From NCBI GenBank assembly GCA_024691325.1, contig JAILNR010000053.1:1-55490 (forward strand): a DNA stretch of 55,490 bases. The letters are read 5' to 3'. Source of the DNA: Saccharofermentans sp. Lineage in GTDB: Bacteria > Bacillota > Clostridia > Saccharofermentanales > Saccharofermentanaceae. Of this stretch, positions 7,512 to 17,548 are shown piece after piece. The notes beneath the pieces were generated by a model. That model did not search any database. It had not been told where the DNA came from and saw only the letters and a list, made by a program, of their open reading frames with translations. Both the position numbers and the translations under genes were made by a program. Position 1 is the first letter of the stretch. Each line of letters opens with the position of its first letter.

Positions 7512-8342
7512 TCAGTTGCGTTCTACAACATTGACATACTTATAAGGTACTTCAATGCCGTTCTCACGGTAAGCTTCGTTAACTCTCATATTGATGTCCG
7601 AGATAACCACCTCAGATGCAGTCTCGGAACCGTAGTACACAGTAGTGGTAAGCTTCAATGAACTGTCCTCAAAAGCCATAAAGTAGATAGGAGCATAATC
7701 TGAACCCTTACCGTCTTTGTTCTTCTTGCCCGGTATGCTGTACTTCGAAGACTTGATGGCATCAAGTGTAACTTCCATCGCCTTCTTCATGTCCGTGTCG
7801 TAAGCAACATGAAAATCGAATCTTGCGGACTTCATCTTAGTCATGTAGCTGTAGTTGATAATGCTCATGGAATTAAGCTTGCTGTTCGGTATGACAGCAT
7901 GCACGGTATCAAGCTTCACAAGAACAACATGACGCATAGTGATGTCCTTGACCACACCTACCGTTCCGTCCTCAAGCTCGATCCTGTTGCCGATCTCAAA
8001 GGGCTTATTCACGCTTATCATTAGACCTGCGAGGATATCCTTGATGACATCCTGCGCAGCGAAAGCAACAACAGCACTGACAACAGCAGTTCCGCCGACG
8101 AGCGTCTTCCACAGGGAGTCAAAGCCGCCCCAGACCGATATGGTAAGGATGGCGCCCGCGATTATAATGGCCACGCTGCAAACCTTTTCGAAAAAGACAA
8201 GCTGCAGCTCCTTGCGCCTCTCGTGGATTTTCTTGAAAATGTGCTTGTTAAGGCGCAGCAGCAAGAAGATCAGTCCGATAAAAACAACACTGACTATCAA
8301 TCCGAGTATTACGTCTTCACGTTCCATGCTTAATATCTTCAT
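7512..8342 (-). CDS. MscS-family mechanosensitive channel
   Basis: A 276-residue small-conductance channel. Three N-terminal helices end in the pore-lining TM3 (GGTAVVSAVVAFAAQDVI, about residues 83-100) and continue into the beta domain with KPFEIGNRIELEDGTVGVV and the HAVIPNSKLNS signature. It would release solutes during hypo-osmotic shock. It starts 6 bases after the stop of a lipoprotein gene and has no strong ribosome-binding site, so translation is probably coupled. Confidence 0.93.
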   Translation of the reverse strand: MKILSMEREDVILGLIVSVVFIGLIFLLLRLNKHIFKKIHERRKELQLVFFEKVCSVAIIIAGAILTISVWGGFDSLWKTLVGGTAVVSAVVAFAAQDVIKDILAGLMISVNKPFEIGNRIELEDGTVGVVKDITMRHVVLVKLDTVHAVIPNSKLNSMSIINYSYMTKMKSARFDFHVAYDTDMKKAMEVTLDAIKSSKYSIPGKKNKDGKGSDYAPIYFMAFEDSSLKLTTTVYYGSETASEVVISDINMRVNEAYRENGIEVPYKYVNVVERN

Positions 8343-8348
8343 TTGTAA

Positions 8349-9497
8349 TCAGACACCCATCATTTCCTGGATATTGGAAACCTGCTCAAGCGTGATTCTT
8401 CCGTCCTGGAAAAGCTGTCCTATGGCAGGCACAATGTACTCTGTTCTGTTCATTAAACCATCAATATCGATCTGAAGATCGGGGCCGCTTAACGGTTCAA
8501 GATAAAGCTGTCCGTCTTCCTCCTCGGTCACTTTAAACTGTGCCTCAAGAGGAACTGACGGGGCCTCGTTAACAGCGGGTGCGAGTTCAGTTACGAGACT
8601 TCCTGCTATACCGATAAGGTTAACATTGCCGTTGATATAACCTTCGATATAATCCGCATATATCGGCACCATTACGTCAGAATTCCCGAGTACGGAGTCA
8701 ACAGCCTGCTGAAGATCAGGTGCCGTTCCGGTTACAGTTACGATAATGTACTCGTCGGTAACTTCTGTTGCCTGTGCTTCATAATCGGCTCTGCCAAAGT
8801 AATTCGAGAACACATCGGTTACACCATCTAACGCACCTGCTACGGAACCTGCAGTCTGAACATATCCGTAAAAGGAATCTTCCGTATTCTTAAGCATAGC
8901 GACTGCATTAGTAACATCACCCTGAGCCATCATATCTATAAATGTCTCAACCGCCGCTACCGCATTCTCCTCGGTAAGTCTTCCGAATTCGAGTCCTTCG
9001 ATAAGGCTTGCAAGAAGGTTATACAAATCTTCTGTTGAATCTGCGTCGATCAGCCACGCATCGTCTTCTTTTGTAAGTTCGAATTCCAGACTCTGCTCAT
9101 TGTTATCTGTTATCTGCGGTATTGCCTCCACAAATTCATCGAACGAATATCCTTCCCCTGCTATCGATTCGAGATCAGGGAAAGAGAAAGTAACAGTTGC
9201 TGTCGCAGATGATTTATCGATATCAACATCGTCTATATCGAACAGCGTTGTATCCCAGATGGCGGCAATAAGAGCGGCGTCATCCTCACTCATCTCATTA
9301 TCAGCGAAGTAATCTTCCCCGTTAACGACAAATGTCCTGGAGTCGCTATAATCTGCTTCCTGTACGGCTCCGATATAGTCCGTAAGAGCATAGTTTATAT
9401 CTGTCTTGTCCCGGGCTTCCATAAAATTGCAGCTTCCGAGCAATCCGGAGATAATAGCGGAAGATGTCAGTAAACACAGAATATTTCTGGTATTCAT
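8349..9497 (-). CDS. Secreted lipoprotein, paralogue family
   Basis: A 382-residue predicted lipoprotein with lipobox LGSC near residue 23. It is the compact form of the family: first repeat with EDYFADNEMSEDDAALIAAI and WLIDADSTEDLYNLL, second with VTGTAPDLQQAVDSV, and terminal helix ITLEQVSNIQEMM. The first repeat aligns by eye with that of the 632-residue paralogue. Start ATG at 9497 follows GAAAGGGGCAGGAT. It begins 32 bases after trpA with no terminator between, so trp read-through is possible. Confidence 0.8.
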   Translation of the reverse strand: MNTRNILCLLTSSAIISGLLGSCNFMEARDKTDINYALTDYIGAVQEADYSDSRTFVVNGEDYFADNEMSEDDAALIAAIWDTTLFDIDDVDIDKSSATATVTFSFPDLESIAGEGYSFDEFVEAIPQITDNNEQSLEFELTKEDDAWLIDADSTEDLYNLLASLIEGLEFGRLTEENAVAAVETFIDMMAQGDVTNAVAMLKNTEDSFYGYVQTAGSVAGALDGVTDVFSNYFGRADYEAQATEVTDEYIIVTVTGTAPDLQQAVDSVLGNSDVMVPIYADYIEGYINGNVNLIGIAGSLVTELAPAVNEAPSVPLEAQFKVTEEEDGQLYLEPLSGPDLQIDIDGLMNRTEYIVPAIGQLFQDGRITLEQVSNIQEMMGV

Positions 9498-9529
9498 ATC
9501 CTGCCCCTTTCAGTTAATGCTTCTGTCTA

Positions 9530-10297
9530 TTATAAAGCATCCTTCATGGACTTAACATATTCGCCGACATAAGAGGGGGCATCTTTACCGTATTGAGCAA
9601 GAAGCTTAATGATCGCGGAACCTACGATTGCTCCGTCGGATATCTGCGCCATCTTATGAGCCTGCTCAGGCTTGGAGATGCCAAAGCCTATCGCAACAGG
9701 TGTATCTGTGTTCGCGCGGATGACCTTAACGATAGACTCGAGGTCAGTCTTGATCTCGGATCTAACACCCGTTACACCGAGCGAAGAAACAAGGTAAATA
9801 AATCCGTCAGCTTCCTTCGCGATCATGGCGATCCTGTTCTCTGAAGTAGGTGCGATCAACGAGATAAGATCCACGTCGTACTGCTTGCACAAAGGAAAGA
9901 ACTCCTCCTTCTCTTCAAAAGGGAGATCAGGAAGGATCAAGCCGTCGATACCGATCTCCTTACAAGTGGATATGAACTTCTGTGCCCCATACGAGAAAAC
10001 AACATTTGCATATGTCATGAACACCATGGGAACGGTGACATCTTTACGCAGATCGCGCACAAGATCGAATATCTTATCTGTCGTAACACCGCCCGACAAA
10101 GCACGCAGATTAGCCTCCTGGATAACAGGACCTTCAGCCGTCGGATCAGAAAAAGGAATGCCTAATTCGACCAGGTCCGCACCATTATTAACTGCCGCAC
10201 GAACTACAGCAGCAGTCGTCGCAAGATCCGGGTCTCCGCATGTGATAAAAGGAATGAACGCCTTACCGTTCTTAAAAGCTTCAGCAATCTTACTCAT
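9530..10297 (-). CDS. trpA: Tryptophan synthase alpha subunit
   Basis: 255 residues; cleaves indole-3-glycerol phosphate to indole and glyceraldehyde 3-phosphate, passing indole to TrpB. Visible are the catalytic Glu in [17 protein letters not shown] and Asp in [11 protein letters not shown], and the phosphate-binding GFGISKPEQ and GSAIIK. The ATG at 10297 is chosen because GGGGAGGATATCC precedes it and it overlaps the trpB stop by 8 bases; the open frame extends further upstream but without family sequence. Last trp gene of the operon. Confidence 0.97.
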   Translation of the reverse strand: MSKIAEAFKNGKAFIPFITCGDPDLATTAAVVRAAVNNGADLVELGIPFSDPTAEGPVIQEANLRALSGGVTTDKIFDLVRDLRKDVTVPMVFMTYANVVFSYGAQKFISTCKEIGIDGLILPDLPFEEKEEFFPLCKQYDVDLISLIAPTSENRIAMIAKEADGFIYLVSSLGVTGVRSEIKTDLESIVKVIRANTDTPVAIGFGISKPEQAHKMAQISDGAIVGSAIIKLLAQYGKDAPSYVGEYVKSMKDAL

Positions 10298-11480
10298 GGA
10301 TATCCTCCCCTCTGTAACGGGCAATCGCCGCACAGTCCTTGTCGCCTCTTCCTGATATGGTGATGACGATGATCTTGTCCTTATCAAGTGTAGGAGCAAG
10401 TTTACGCGCATATGCCACAGCGTGTGCAGACTCGATCGCAGGGATAATACCCTCTGTCTTGGCAAGATACTCGAATGCCTGTACCGCTTCCTCATCCGTA
10501 ACCGGAACATACTCAGCGCGTCCGATGTCATGCAGATAAGCATGCTCGGGGCCGACGCCGGGATAATCAAGTCCCGCCGATATCGAATAAACAGGTGCGA
10601 TCTGACCGTACTCATCCTGGCAGAAATACGACTTCATTCCGTGGAAGATTCCGACTCTTCCCGTGTTCACCGTAGCAGCCGTCTCGAAAGTATCAATACC
10701 GCGGCCTGCTGCCTCGCATCCTATCAGTCTGACATCCTTGTCATCGATGAAGTTATAGAAACTTCCGATTGCATTCGAGCCGCCTCCGACGCAAGCGATA
10801 ACAGCGTCGGGAAGCCTGCCCTCTTTGTTAAGTATCTGCTCCTTGATCTCCTTACTGATAACAGCCTGGAAATCGCGGACGATAGTCGGGAAAGGGTGAG
10901 GTCCCATAACCGAGCCTAAGCAGTAGTGCGTATCACTTATACGTGAAGTCCATTCTCTCATTGCCTCCGAGACAGCATCCTTCAGCGTGCGCGTGCCGGT
11001 CTTAACCGGGATTACCTCCGCGCCGAGAAGCCTCATGCGGTACACGTTAAGGGCCTGTCTGATCGTATCCTCTTCCCCCATGAAGACAACGCACTCCATG
11101 CCAAACAGCGCCGCAGCAGTAGCAGTAGCAACACCGTGCTGACCTGCACCCGTCTCCGCGATGAGTCTTGTCTTGCCCATCTTCTTTGCAAGCAGAGCCT
11201 GACCCAAAACGTTATTGATCTTATGCGCACCAGTGTGGTTTAGATCCTCGCGCTTAAGGTAAATTTTCGCGCCGCCCAAGTCCTGCGTCATCTTCTGTGC
11301 GTAATACAGCCTTGAAGGTCTTCCCGCGTACTCGTTAAAGAGTTCCGTCAGTTCCGCCTGAAACTCAGGATCGTTCTTATACTTGTTATAGGCTTCCTCG
11401 AGCTCGATCACGGCATTCATGAGCGTCTCGGGGATATACTGCCCGCCGTGTATTCCAAAGCGTCCGTTAGGATTCGTCAT
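10290..11480 (-). CDS. trpB: Tryptophan synthase beta subunit
   Basis: 396 residues, the usual length for TrpB1. It condenses indole with serine using PLP; the Schiff-base Lys is in [11 protein letters not shown] (about residue 86), followed by the [12 protein letters not shown] segment and the glycine-rich phosphate loop [10 protein letters not shown]. Its ATG overlaps the trpF stop (ATGA) and its end overlaps trpA, so alpha and beta chains are made together. Confidence 0.98.
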   Translation of the reverse strand: MTNPNGRFGIHGGQYIPETLMNAVIELEEAYNKYKNDPEFQAELTELFNEYAGRPSRLYYAQKMTQDLGGAKIYLKREDLNHTGAHKINNVLGQALLAKKMGKTRLIAETGAGQHGVATATAAALFGMECVVFMGEEDTIRQALNVYRMRLLGAEVIPVKTGTRTLKDAVSEAMREWTSRISDTHYCLGSVMGPHPFPTIVRDFQAVISKEIKEQILNKEGRLPDAVIACVGGGSNAIGSFYNFIDDKDVRLIGCEAAGRGIDTFETAATVNTGRVGIFHGMKSYFCQDEYGQIAPVYSISAGLDYPGVGPEHAYLHDIGRAEYVPVTDEEAVQAFEYLAKTEGIIPAIESAHAVAYARKLAPTLDKDKIIVITISGRGDKDCAAIARYRGEDIHE

Positions 11481-12088
11481 GTGTTATCTTCCTTTCTTAC
11501 GGCATCTGCGAAAGATACCATCTTCACTTTATCTTTCATACCCTCTGTCTCTATTCCGGAGCTTACATCGACTGCAAAAGGATGAAGCATCTTTACCGCC
11601 TCCGCTACATTCCCGGGATGAAGACCACCTGCAAGAAAATACTCCCTTTCCGAGTTCTTTACAACCGACCAGTCGAAAGTAACGCCGTCACCCATACCTG
11701 CATCAAGGAGCACATAATCGGCGCAGCTTTTATTTGCTTCGGCAAGTTTCTCATAAGATGTGATCTTGAATGCCTTAATAACTTTCCTGCCCGTGTCTTC
11801 TTTAACGCTTCTTATGTATTCCTCATCCTCGTGTCCGTGAAGCTGTGCGATGTCTATTATGCCGTCATTAAGATACGCTTTAACGACATCTATATCCTCA
11901 TCGACAAACACACCTACAGCCGCGATAGAAGGATCAAGAAGCTTTTTAAGTTCAAGGGCCTTCCTGCGCGTCACATATCTTTTGCTCCTGCTCCAGAATA
12001 CGAAGCCTATATAGTCCGGCTTCAACTCATTTGCCGCTTCGATATCGCATGCACGTGTAAGTCCGCAGAACTTAATCTTAGTCATCAT
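11477..12088 (-). CDS. trpF: Phosphoribosylanthranilate isomerase
   Basis: 203-residue TIM barrel; converts phosphoribosylanthranilate to CdRP. Signature KFCGLTR carries the catalytic Cys, with the catalytic Asp in LLDAG and phosphate-binding [11 protein letters not shown] and DVSSGIE. Two ATG codons are adjacent (12088, 12085); the first forms the ATGA overlap with trpC. Stand-alone, not fused to TrpC as in enterics. Confidence 0.97.
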   Translation of the reverse strand: MMTKIKFCGLTRACDIEAANELKPDYIGFVFWSRSKRYVTRRKALELKKLLDPSIAAVGVFVDEDIDVVKAYLNDGIIDIAQLHGHEDEEYIRSVKEDTGRKVIKAFKITSYEKLAEANKSCADYVLLDAGMGDGVTFDWSVVKNSEREYFLAGGLHPGNVAEAVKMLHPFAVDVSSGIETEGMKDKVKMVSFADAVRKEDNT

Positions 12089-12864
12089 TCACCCCTGAGT
12101 TCTCTAAGCTTTGCTTTTCTGTCAGATGCTCTCATCAAAGTCTCGCCGACAAGAACGGCATCCGCGCCGATTTGCTGCAGACACTTAACATCGGAAGCAT
12201 CCTTAACGCCGCTTTCGGAAACGAAAACAACCGACGAAGGGATCAGCTCGCGAAGTTTTCTGCTGTTATCCGTGTCCACCGTGAAGTCCTTAAGATTACG
12301 GTTATTAACACCTATGATCCTGGCACCCGAATTAACAGCCATATTAACTTCATAAGCGTCATGTGCCTCCACCAAAGCAGACATCCCGAGCTCATCACAA
12401 ATATCGATGTAATCGCGAAGCTGTTCGGGCTCCAGGATGGAGCAGATAAGAAGCACGGCTGATGCACCGAGAAGTTTTGCTTCGTAGATCATGTATTCAT
12501 CGACCGTAAAGTCCTTGCGAAGGCAGGGGATCTTAACAGCAGAAGCGATGTCCTGAAGGTAGTCGTCGCTTCCCAAGAACCACTTGGGTTCAGTTAAGAC
12601 CGAGATGCAATCCGCACCTGCCTGCTCGTAATCAAGCGCGATCTCAAGATACGGAAAGATCTCTGCGATGATCCCCTTTGACGGTGAAGCCTTCTTGCAC
12701 TCGCAGATAAACGAGAGGCCTTCTTTCTTAAGAGCTTTCTCGAACTCAAATCCGCCCTTGGGCAGTTCCAGCGCTTCCCTTTTCACCACATCGCGCGGCA
12801 TAGTCTTGCACGCGATCTCTACACGCTCGGCCGCGTAATCGGAGATCAGGTCTAAGATATTCAT
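12085..12864 (-). CDS. trpC: Indole-3-glycerol phosphate synthase
   Basis: 259-residue TIM barrel closing the indole ring from CdRP. The strand [13 protein letters not shown] carries the catalytic Lys, followed by [17 protein letters not shown] (second catalytic Lys), IGVNNRNL and FVSESGV. ATGA-type overlaps link it with trpD upstream and trpF downstream. Confidence 0.97.
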   Translation of the reverse strand: MNILDLISDYAAERVEIACKTMPRDVVKREALELPKGGFEFEKALKKEGLSFICECKKASPSKGIIAEIFPYLEIALDYEQAGADCISVLTEPKWFLGSDDYLQDIASAVKIPCLRKDFTVDEYMIYEAKLLGASAVLLICSILEPEQLRDYIDICDELGMSALVEAHDAYEVNMAVNSGARIIGVNNRNLKDFTVDTDNSRKLRELIPSSVVFVSESGVKDASDVKCLQQIGADAVLVGETLMRASDRKAKLRELRGE

Positions 12865-13892
12865 TCTTCTGCCTCCGGTCGGTTGCTCACCTCGATAAAC
12901 TTGTTAAGTGTCTCGAGTGCCTTTCCTGAATCTATGATCTGAGCTGCCAGCTTAACACCCTCTTCAAAAGTATCAGCCTTTCCTCCGATATACAAAGAAG
13001 CACCCGCATTAAGAAGAACAGCATTACGCTTATGTCCCTTGGCTCCGTTAAGGATATCGAGTGTGATCTTCGCATTCTCCTCCGGAGTTCCGCCCTTAAG
13101 ATCATCCTTCGTGCAGCGCTCGAAGCCGAAGTCCTCCGGTGTGATCGTGAATGTTCTGTACCAGCCGTCCTTTATCTCTGAGATCCTGGTCGGAGCACTC
13201 ATGGAGATCTCGTCGAGTTTATCCATGCCGTAAACTACCATACCGCGCTTTACTCCGAGGTTTACAAGAACCTGTGCGAGAGGCTCAACAAGATAATCAT
13301 CATAAACACCCAAAAGCTGCATCGTAGGTCTTCCGGGATTCGTGAGAGGGCCTAAGATGTTAAACACTGTACGGAAGCCGAGCTCCTTACGGATAGCGCC
13401 CACATACTTCATAGATGTGTGATACTTCTGTGCGAAGAAGAAACACATTCCAACCTCATTAAGAAGCTCTCTGCAGCGGTCGGGGCTCTGATTTATATTT
13501 ACACCCAAAGCTTCGAGACAGTCAGCCGTTCCGCACTTACTTGAAGCTGCACGGTTACCGTGCTTTGCGACCTTAATGCCGCCTGCTGCCGCAACCAAAG
13601 CCGAAGTTGTGGAGATGTTAAAACTGTGTGCGTTATCGCCGCCCGTTCCTACTATCTCGAACAGATCAAGGCCTGTCTGCACGGGAGTTGCGTGTTCTCT
13701 CATAGCGGCCGCACAACCTGCGATCTCATCCGTTGTCTCCGCTCTTGCACTCTTCGTCGAGAGTGATGCGAGGAAAGCCGCATTCTGAGTAGCTGTCGTC
13801 TCGCCGCTCATAATCTCGTTCATTACCTGATATGCCTCGTCGTATGTCAGGTCTTCCTTGTTTACGATCTTTACAATTGCTTCCTTAATCAT
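12861..13892 (-). CDS. trpD: Anthranilate phosphoribosyltransferase
   Basis: 343 residues; joins anthranilate to PRPP. The signature [17 protein letters not shown] binds [16 protein letters not shown] lies at the anthranilate site, and [10 protein letters not shown] is conserved. The gene starts 4 bases after trpG, whose last codons contain its GGAGG site. Separate from TrpG, as is usual in Firmicutes. Confidence 0.98.
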   Translation of the reverse strand: MIKEAIVKIVNKEDLTYDEAYQVMNEIMSGETTATQNAAFLASLSTKSARAETTDEIAGCAAAMREHATPVQTGLDLFEIVGTGGDNAHSFNISTTSALVAAAGGIKVAKHGNRAASSKCGTADCLEALGVNINQSPDRCRELLNEVGMCFFFAQKYHTSMKYVGAIRKELGFRTVFNILGPLTNPGRPTMQLLGVYDDYLVEPLAQVLVNLGVKRGMVVYGMDKLDEISMSAPTRISEIKDGWYRTFTITPEDFGFERCTKDDLKGGTPEENAKITLDILNGAKGHKRNAVLLNAGASLYIGGKADTFEEGVKLAAQIIDSGKALETLNKFIEVSNRPEAEE

Positions 13893-13896
13893 GTTC

Positions 13897-14463
13897 TTAT
13901 GCCTCCTTAATGAAATTGGTTAACATCTTCTTGCCGTCGGGTGTCATTATCGATTCAGGGTGGAACTGCACACCGTAGATTTTATAATCCTTGTGCTGCA
14001 CCGCCATAACCTCTCCGTCTTCCGTGAGTGCCGTCACCATAAGCTCATCGGGAATGGTACCGGCATCAGCCGCAAGCGAGTGATACCTCGCAACCTTCCC
14101 GAGCGGTATCCCCTCGAAAAGCTTACATCTTCCGTCAAACCTTACAAGCGACTGCTTCCCGTGCATGAGCTCCTTGGCATAGGTGATCGTCGCACCGAAT
14201 GCCGCACATATCGCCTGGTGTCCGAGACACACGCCGAGGATCGGAAAGTCTTTTCCAAGTTCCCTGACAACATCGATGATAACACCTGCGTCCTCAGGTC
14301 TTCCCGGCCCCGGTGAGAGTATGATGCGGTCAGGGTTTAACGCTCTTATCTGATCTACTGTCATCTCATCGTTTCTTATAACCTTGATATCAGGATCGAT
14401 CTGTCCTACGAGCTGATAGAGGTTATAGGAGAAACTGTCGTAGTTATCTATAAGCAGGATCAT
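13897..14463 (-). CDS. trpG: Anthranilate synthase glutamine amidotransferase subunit
   Basis: 188-residue class I glutaminase supplying ammonia to TrpE. Opens with [26 protein letters not shown] and the nucleophile Cys in GVCLGHQ follow, with the His-Glu pair in GVQFHPESI. In some Firmicutes this subunit also serves PabB; no pab gene is in the window. ATGA overlap with trpE. Confidence 0.96.
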   Translation of the reverse strand: MILLIDNYDSFSYNLYQLVGQIDPDIKVIRNDEMTVDQIRALNPDRIILSPGPGRPEDAGVIIDVVRELGKDFPILGVCLGHQAICAAFGATITYAKELMHGKQSLVRFDGRCKLFEGIPLGKVARYHSLAADAGTIPDELMVTALTEDGEVMAVQHKDYKIYGVQFHPESIMTPDGKKMLTNFIKEA

Positions 14464-15926
14464 AACTCATCCTCCTTCGCAAGCTCGAGTGCCTTCAAAG
14501 ATGCCTTTGCCTTGTTGAGGCACTCCTGATATTCCTTCTCGGGATCCGAGTCGGCAACGATGCCTGCTCCCGATCTTACGAATACTTTGCCGTTCTTCTT
14601 GAACGCAAGTCTTATCGCGATACAAGTATCCATGTTGCCCGTGAAGTCGATATATCCGACAGCTCCGCCGTAGATGCCGCGCTTGTTGTTTTCGAGCGCG
14701 CCTATGAGCTGGCATGCTCTTATCTTGGGAGCGCCCGAGAGTGTTCCTGCGGGAAGGACCGCCTCGATCGCATCGAATGCATCCTTGTTCTGTCTTATCT
14801 GTCCTCTTACCGTGGAACCGATATGCATGACATGCGAATACCTCTCGATCGAGTGAAGCTTCTCAACTTCCACCGAACCGAATTCACTTATCTTGCCTAA
14901 GTCATTTCTTCCTAAGTCAACGAGCATGTTGTGCTCGGCAAGTTCCTTCTCATCAGAAAGAAGATCTTCCTCGAGAGCCTTGTCCTCTTCATCCGTCTTT
15001 CCCCTGGGTCTTGTACCCGCGAGAGGGAACGTGTGAAGAATTCCGTCCTGAAGCTTAACGAGTGTCTCCGGAGAAGCACCTGCAACCTCGACATCCGTAC
15101 CGCAGAAATAGAACATGTAAGGCGAGGGATTTATCGTTCTTAACACTCTGTATGTGTTAAGAAGGCTGCCCTCGAACGGTGCGGAAAGCCTGTTCGACAG
15201 AACTATCTGGAAGATGTCTCCTTCCTTGATATGAGACTTTCCTTTCTGAACCATCTTGCAGAAAGCCTCCTTGTCAAAAAGAGGCGTTACTTCGCCCGTT
15301 ATCTTTCCACCCTTCTCTTCAATCTTCTTACCGTTATGAAGAAGATCCGTAAGATCCTTTAAAGTCTTAACAGCTCTGTTGTAGCCGTCATCTCCTTCAT
15401 TAAGCTTCATGTTCTCGATGATGATTATCTTCTGCTTTAAGTTATCAAAGGCGATGACCTTGTCAAAGAGCATGAGATCAACATCCTTAAATCCTTCTTC
15501 ATCATCGACATCACACTTTGCCGTCGGCTCGCTGTAAGTCAGGTAATCGTAAGAGAAGTAGCCTACAAGGCCCCCTGCGAAAGGAGGAAGATAATCAAAC
15601 CTCGGACTTTTATATCCTCTCATGATCTTTCTTAATTCGGCGGACGGATCATCAGTGTGTGATTTCACACCGTCAACCTCAAGAACACCATCTTTACAGG
15701 TTATAAGCGCCCTGGGATTAAAACCTAAGAATGTATAACGGCCCCACGTCTCGTTTGCCTGTGCCGACTCGAGCATATAGCAGTGATCCGAAGCATTCTT
15801 CAGGATCTTCAGCGCTTCGATCGGCGTCGTGAAGTCCGATAAGATCTCAACACTTACAGGCAGTACATCGTACTTGCCTTCGGAAGCGATCTTACGAACC
15901 TCATCAAGTGTAGGTCTGATCTGCAT
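14460..15926 (-). CDS. trpE: Anthranilate synthase component I
   Basis: 488 residues; makes anthranilate from chorismate with TrpG. The N-terminal feedback site shows YMLESA, where most TrpEs have LLES. The chorismate-binding half carries FQIVLSNR, the GTRPRG block, DLGRNDLGKI, the RYSHVMH block and FVRSGAGIVADSDPEKEYQE. The ATG at 15926 is chosen over 15944 because GGAGGG lies 7 bases before it. First gene of the operon, controlled by the T-box leader. Confidence 0.97.
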   Translation of the reverse strand: MQIRPTLDEVRKIASEGKYDVLPVSVEILSDFTTPIEALKILKNASDHCYMLESAQANETWGRYTFLGFNPRALITCKDGVLEVDGVKSHTDDPSAELRKIMRGYKSPRFDYLPPFAGGLVGYFSYDYLTYSEPTAKCDVDDEEGFKDVDLMLFDKVIAFDNLKQKIIIIENMKLNEGDDGYNRAVKTLKDLTDLLHNGKKIEEKGGKITGEVTPLFDKEAFCKMVQKGKSHIKEGDIFQIVLSNRLSAPFEGSLLNTYRVLRTINPSPYMFYFCGTDVEVAGASPETLVKLQDGILHTFPLAGTRPRGKTDEEDKALEEDLLSDEKELAEHNMLVDLGRNDLGKISEFGSVEVEKLHSIERYSHVMHIGSTVRGQIRQNKDAFDAIEAVLPAGTLSGAPKIRACQLIGALENNKRGIYGGAVGYIDFTGNMDTCIAIRLAFKKNGKVFVRSGAGIVADSDPEKEYQECLNKAKASLKALELAKEDEL

Positions 15927-15955
15927 TTGTTTGCCCTCCTTCATTTGCCGAGGGC

Positions 15956-15995
15956 AAAAGAAAACGCCCTCAACAGAATTACTTCTGTCAAGGAC
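15956..15995 (-). terminator. trpE: Attenuator terminator of the trp T-box leader
   Basis: A 13-pair stem (minus strand 15995-15983 with 15978-15966, including G-U pairs) around a four-base loop is followed by GTTTTCTTTT. It lies between the T-box motif and trpE and would form when tRNA-Trp is charged. Confidence 0.9.
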
Positions 15996-16228
15996 GAATA
16001 ATTACATTATCCGCGGTGCCACCTTGATTTACGGTTTACCGTACTCTTAAAGGTACTATCATACCTTTGGCTGTTAACGGTGCCTGCCGTCGCAGAATAC
16101 TCTGTTTTCACATTTGACTGCGCCCTCAGCGGTCCATTTGACGATTCGTTTCTTACCTGACTTCCAGCACCACAGGCTCTCTGTAAAGGCGTCGTCGCCG
16201 TTATCTCCGCATCAACGGTTTCTATATC
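15956..16228 (-). promoter_or_regulatory. Tryptophan T-box leader
   Basis: The conserved T-box AAGGTGGCACCGCGG lies at 16025-16011 on the minus strand, upstream of the terminator. Stem I marks are AGAGAG (16182-16177) and GCTGGAA in the distal region. A TGG specifier at 16136-16134, followed by A, matches Trp. Uncharged tRNA-Trp would stabilise the antiterminator and allow transcription of trpEGDCFBA. The GCCCTC at 15955-15950 can pair either with the terminator 3' arm GAGGGC (15971-15966) or with the trpE ribosome-binding site GAGGGC (15938-15933), a possible extra layer. Confidence 0.93.
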
Positions 16229-16234
16229 AAGCAA

Positions 16235-16263
16235 AAGATACCACAGGTGTAGGATTATGTAAA
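16235..16263 (-). promoter_or_regulatory. trp operon promoter
   Basis: TTTACA (16263-16258) and TATCTT (16240-16235) are separated by 17 bases on the minus strand, putting the start at about 16228, at the foot of the T-box leader. It overlaps the upstream region of the divergent GDSL gene. Confidence 0.7.
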
Positions 16264-16279
16264 GTGGTATTATATTCTT

Positions 16280-17059
16280 ATGAAATACTTTTACAGGACA
16301 ATTCTTGCATCAGTTATTCTTGCGGCCTTCGTTTGTGTATCGTCATGCGCTATTAACAATACTGAAGATGAGACATCTGAAGCCACAGGGAATACGGCAG
16401 CCGGTGAAACGGTCGAATCATCAATCGCCATTCCCCCTGAGTATATTTACAACAATCAGCTTTTCGAAGACTTCGAGAGCGGCAAGTCTATTTGCTTTGT
16501 AGGTGACAGCATAACTTACGGGTCTGCTTTCGAGGAGCCTGTACCCTGGTACAATCCGCTTCTCCCATTCATCAGAGGCGAGGTCAAGAATTTCTCTCAA
16601 GGCGGCTGGACCACGACTTTCCTCGTTTCCATACTGGGTGACCTTCCGCAGGCAGATATATATGTTGTCGCTATCGGAATAAACGATGTTCTGTTCAGAG
16701 ACGAGCTCATATGTGCACAGAACACCGAAGAGTTTATCGATAACCTCGATGCCTTCTCGGATGCGGCAACAAGGTTGTCTCCGGACGCGAAGATATATTT
16801 CATCGCCCCCTGGCCTTTCCTTAATCAGCGTGCAGAGGCATACGATATAAGACAGGAATATGCGGATGCTATGAGAGTCTGGTGCGATGAGGAAGGCTGG
16901 TTCTTTATGGATCCCTCATTCATCATCCTCGATGTTCTCGATGATGTGGATACTTCAGTTTATATGTGGAATGATTATCATCCCGACGAACCCGAAGGAG
17001 TGGGGCTTTACAGTTACGCGGTCATGCTCTCGGCATCCGGCACTGAATCCGAAGATTAA
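16280..17059 (+). CDS. SGNH/GDSL-family hydrolase lipoprotein
   Basis: 259 residues with lipobox SSC near residue 23, so anchored outside the membrane. Block I is FVGDSITYG with the nucleophile Ser, block II Gly is in FSQGGW, block III is GIND and block V is NDYHPDE, giving the Asp/His. Substrate is probably an acyl or acetyl ester of a surface polymer. The ATG has no ribosome-binding site, and TATTAT at 16268-16273 ends six bases before it, suggesting a leaderless message. Its last codons form a palindrome with the convergent ohrR gene. Confidence 0.88.
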   Translation: MKYFYRTILASVILAAFVCVSSCAINNTEDETSEATGNTAAGETVESSIAIPPEYIYNNQLFEDFESGKSICFVGDSITYGSAFEEPVPWYNPLLPFIRGEVKNFSQGGWTTTFLVSILGDLPQADIYVVAIGINDVLFRDELICAQNTEEFIDNLDAFSDAATRLSPDAKIYFIAPWPFLNQRAEAYDIRQEYADAMRVWCDEEGWFFMDPSFIILDVLDDVDTSVYMWNDYHPDEPEGVGLYSYAVMLSASGTESED

Positions 17060-17505
17060 TCTTCTTTTAAGATACCATAAAGGATCCTGTAAAGGGTCGC
17101 CGCGTCCTCGCGGGAGAGCTTACTTAGACTTGCGCACTTGCCAACCTTAGCAGGGATATCCAGACACTTCTCGCGCAGTTCAAAACCTTTCTTTGTTACG
17201 AAGATCTTTACTACGCGCTCGTCTTCCTCGCTTCTTTTACGGTCAATATAGCCTTGTGCCTCGAGCTTCTTTAACATCGGGGTAAGAGTGCCTGTATCAA
17301 GGAAAAGTTTCTTTCCTAACTCACCAACGGTGATGCCGTCCTTTTCCCAGAGCACCATAAATGCAATGTACTGTGTGTAAGTGATACCCAACTCAGAAAG
17401 GATAGGGGTATAAAGACCCGTCACTTCTCTTGCCGCCGCATAGAGGGGAAAGCAAAGCTGGTTTTCAAGCTTTAAAGCAGCGTATTTTTGAGTGGCGTTA
17501 TCCAT
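17056..17505 (-). CDS. ohrR: OhrR-type peroxide-sensing MarR repressor
   Basis: 149-residue winged-helix protein. The N-terminus KLENQLCFPLYAAAREVT places the redox Cys at residue 18, matching Cys15 of Bacillus subtilis OhrR, and ITYTQYIAFMVLWE carries the Tyr partners. LDTGTLTPMLKKLEAQG and RKRSEEDERVV form the recognition helix and wing. Such proteins release DNA when organic hydroperoxides oxidise the Cys. It follows the glutathione peroxidase gene by 43 bases; the likely operator is the palindrome at 18148-18167. Confidence 0.92.
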   Translation of the reverse strand: MDNATQKYAALKLENQLCFPLYAAAREVTGLYTPILSELGITYTQYIAFMVLWEKDGITVGELGKKLFLDTGTLTPMLKKLEAQGYIDRKRSEEDERVVKIFVTKKGFELREKCLDIPAKVGKCASLSKLSREDAATLYRILYGILKED

Positions 17506-17548
17506 ATACTCCTGTCCCTTTCCTGTTTGGGTTTTTATGAAAGACTGA

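Noticed and set aside
10298..10615. N-terminal extension of TrpA
   Set aside because: Not TrpA-like and lies within trpB; the start at 10297 has a strong ribosome-binding site.
11582..12355. 257-codon plus-strand frame opposite trpF/trpC
   Set aside because: Shadow of two well-conserved enzymes; no promoter, start signal or motif.
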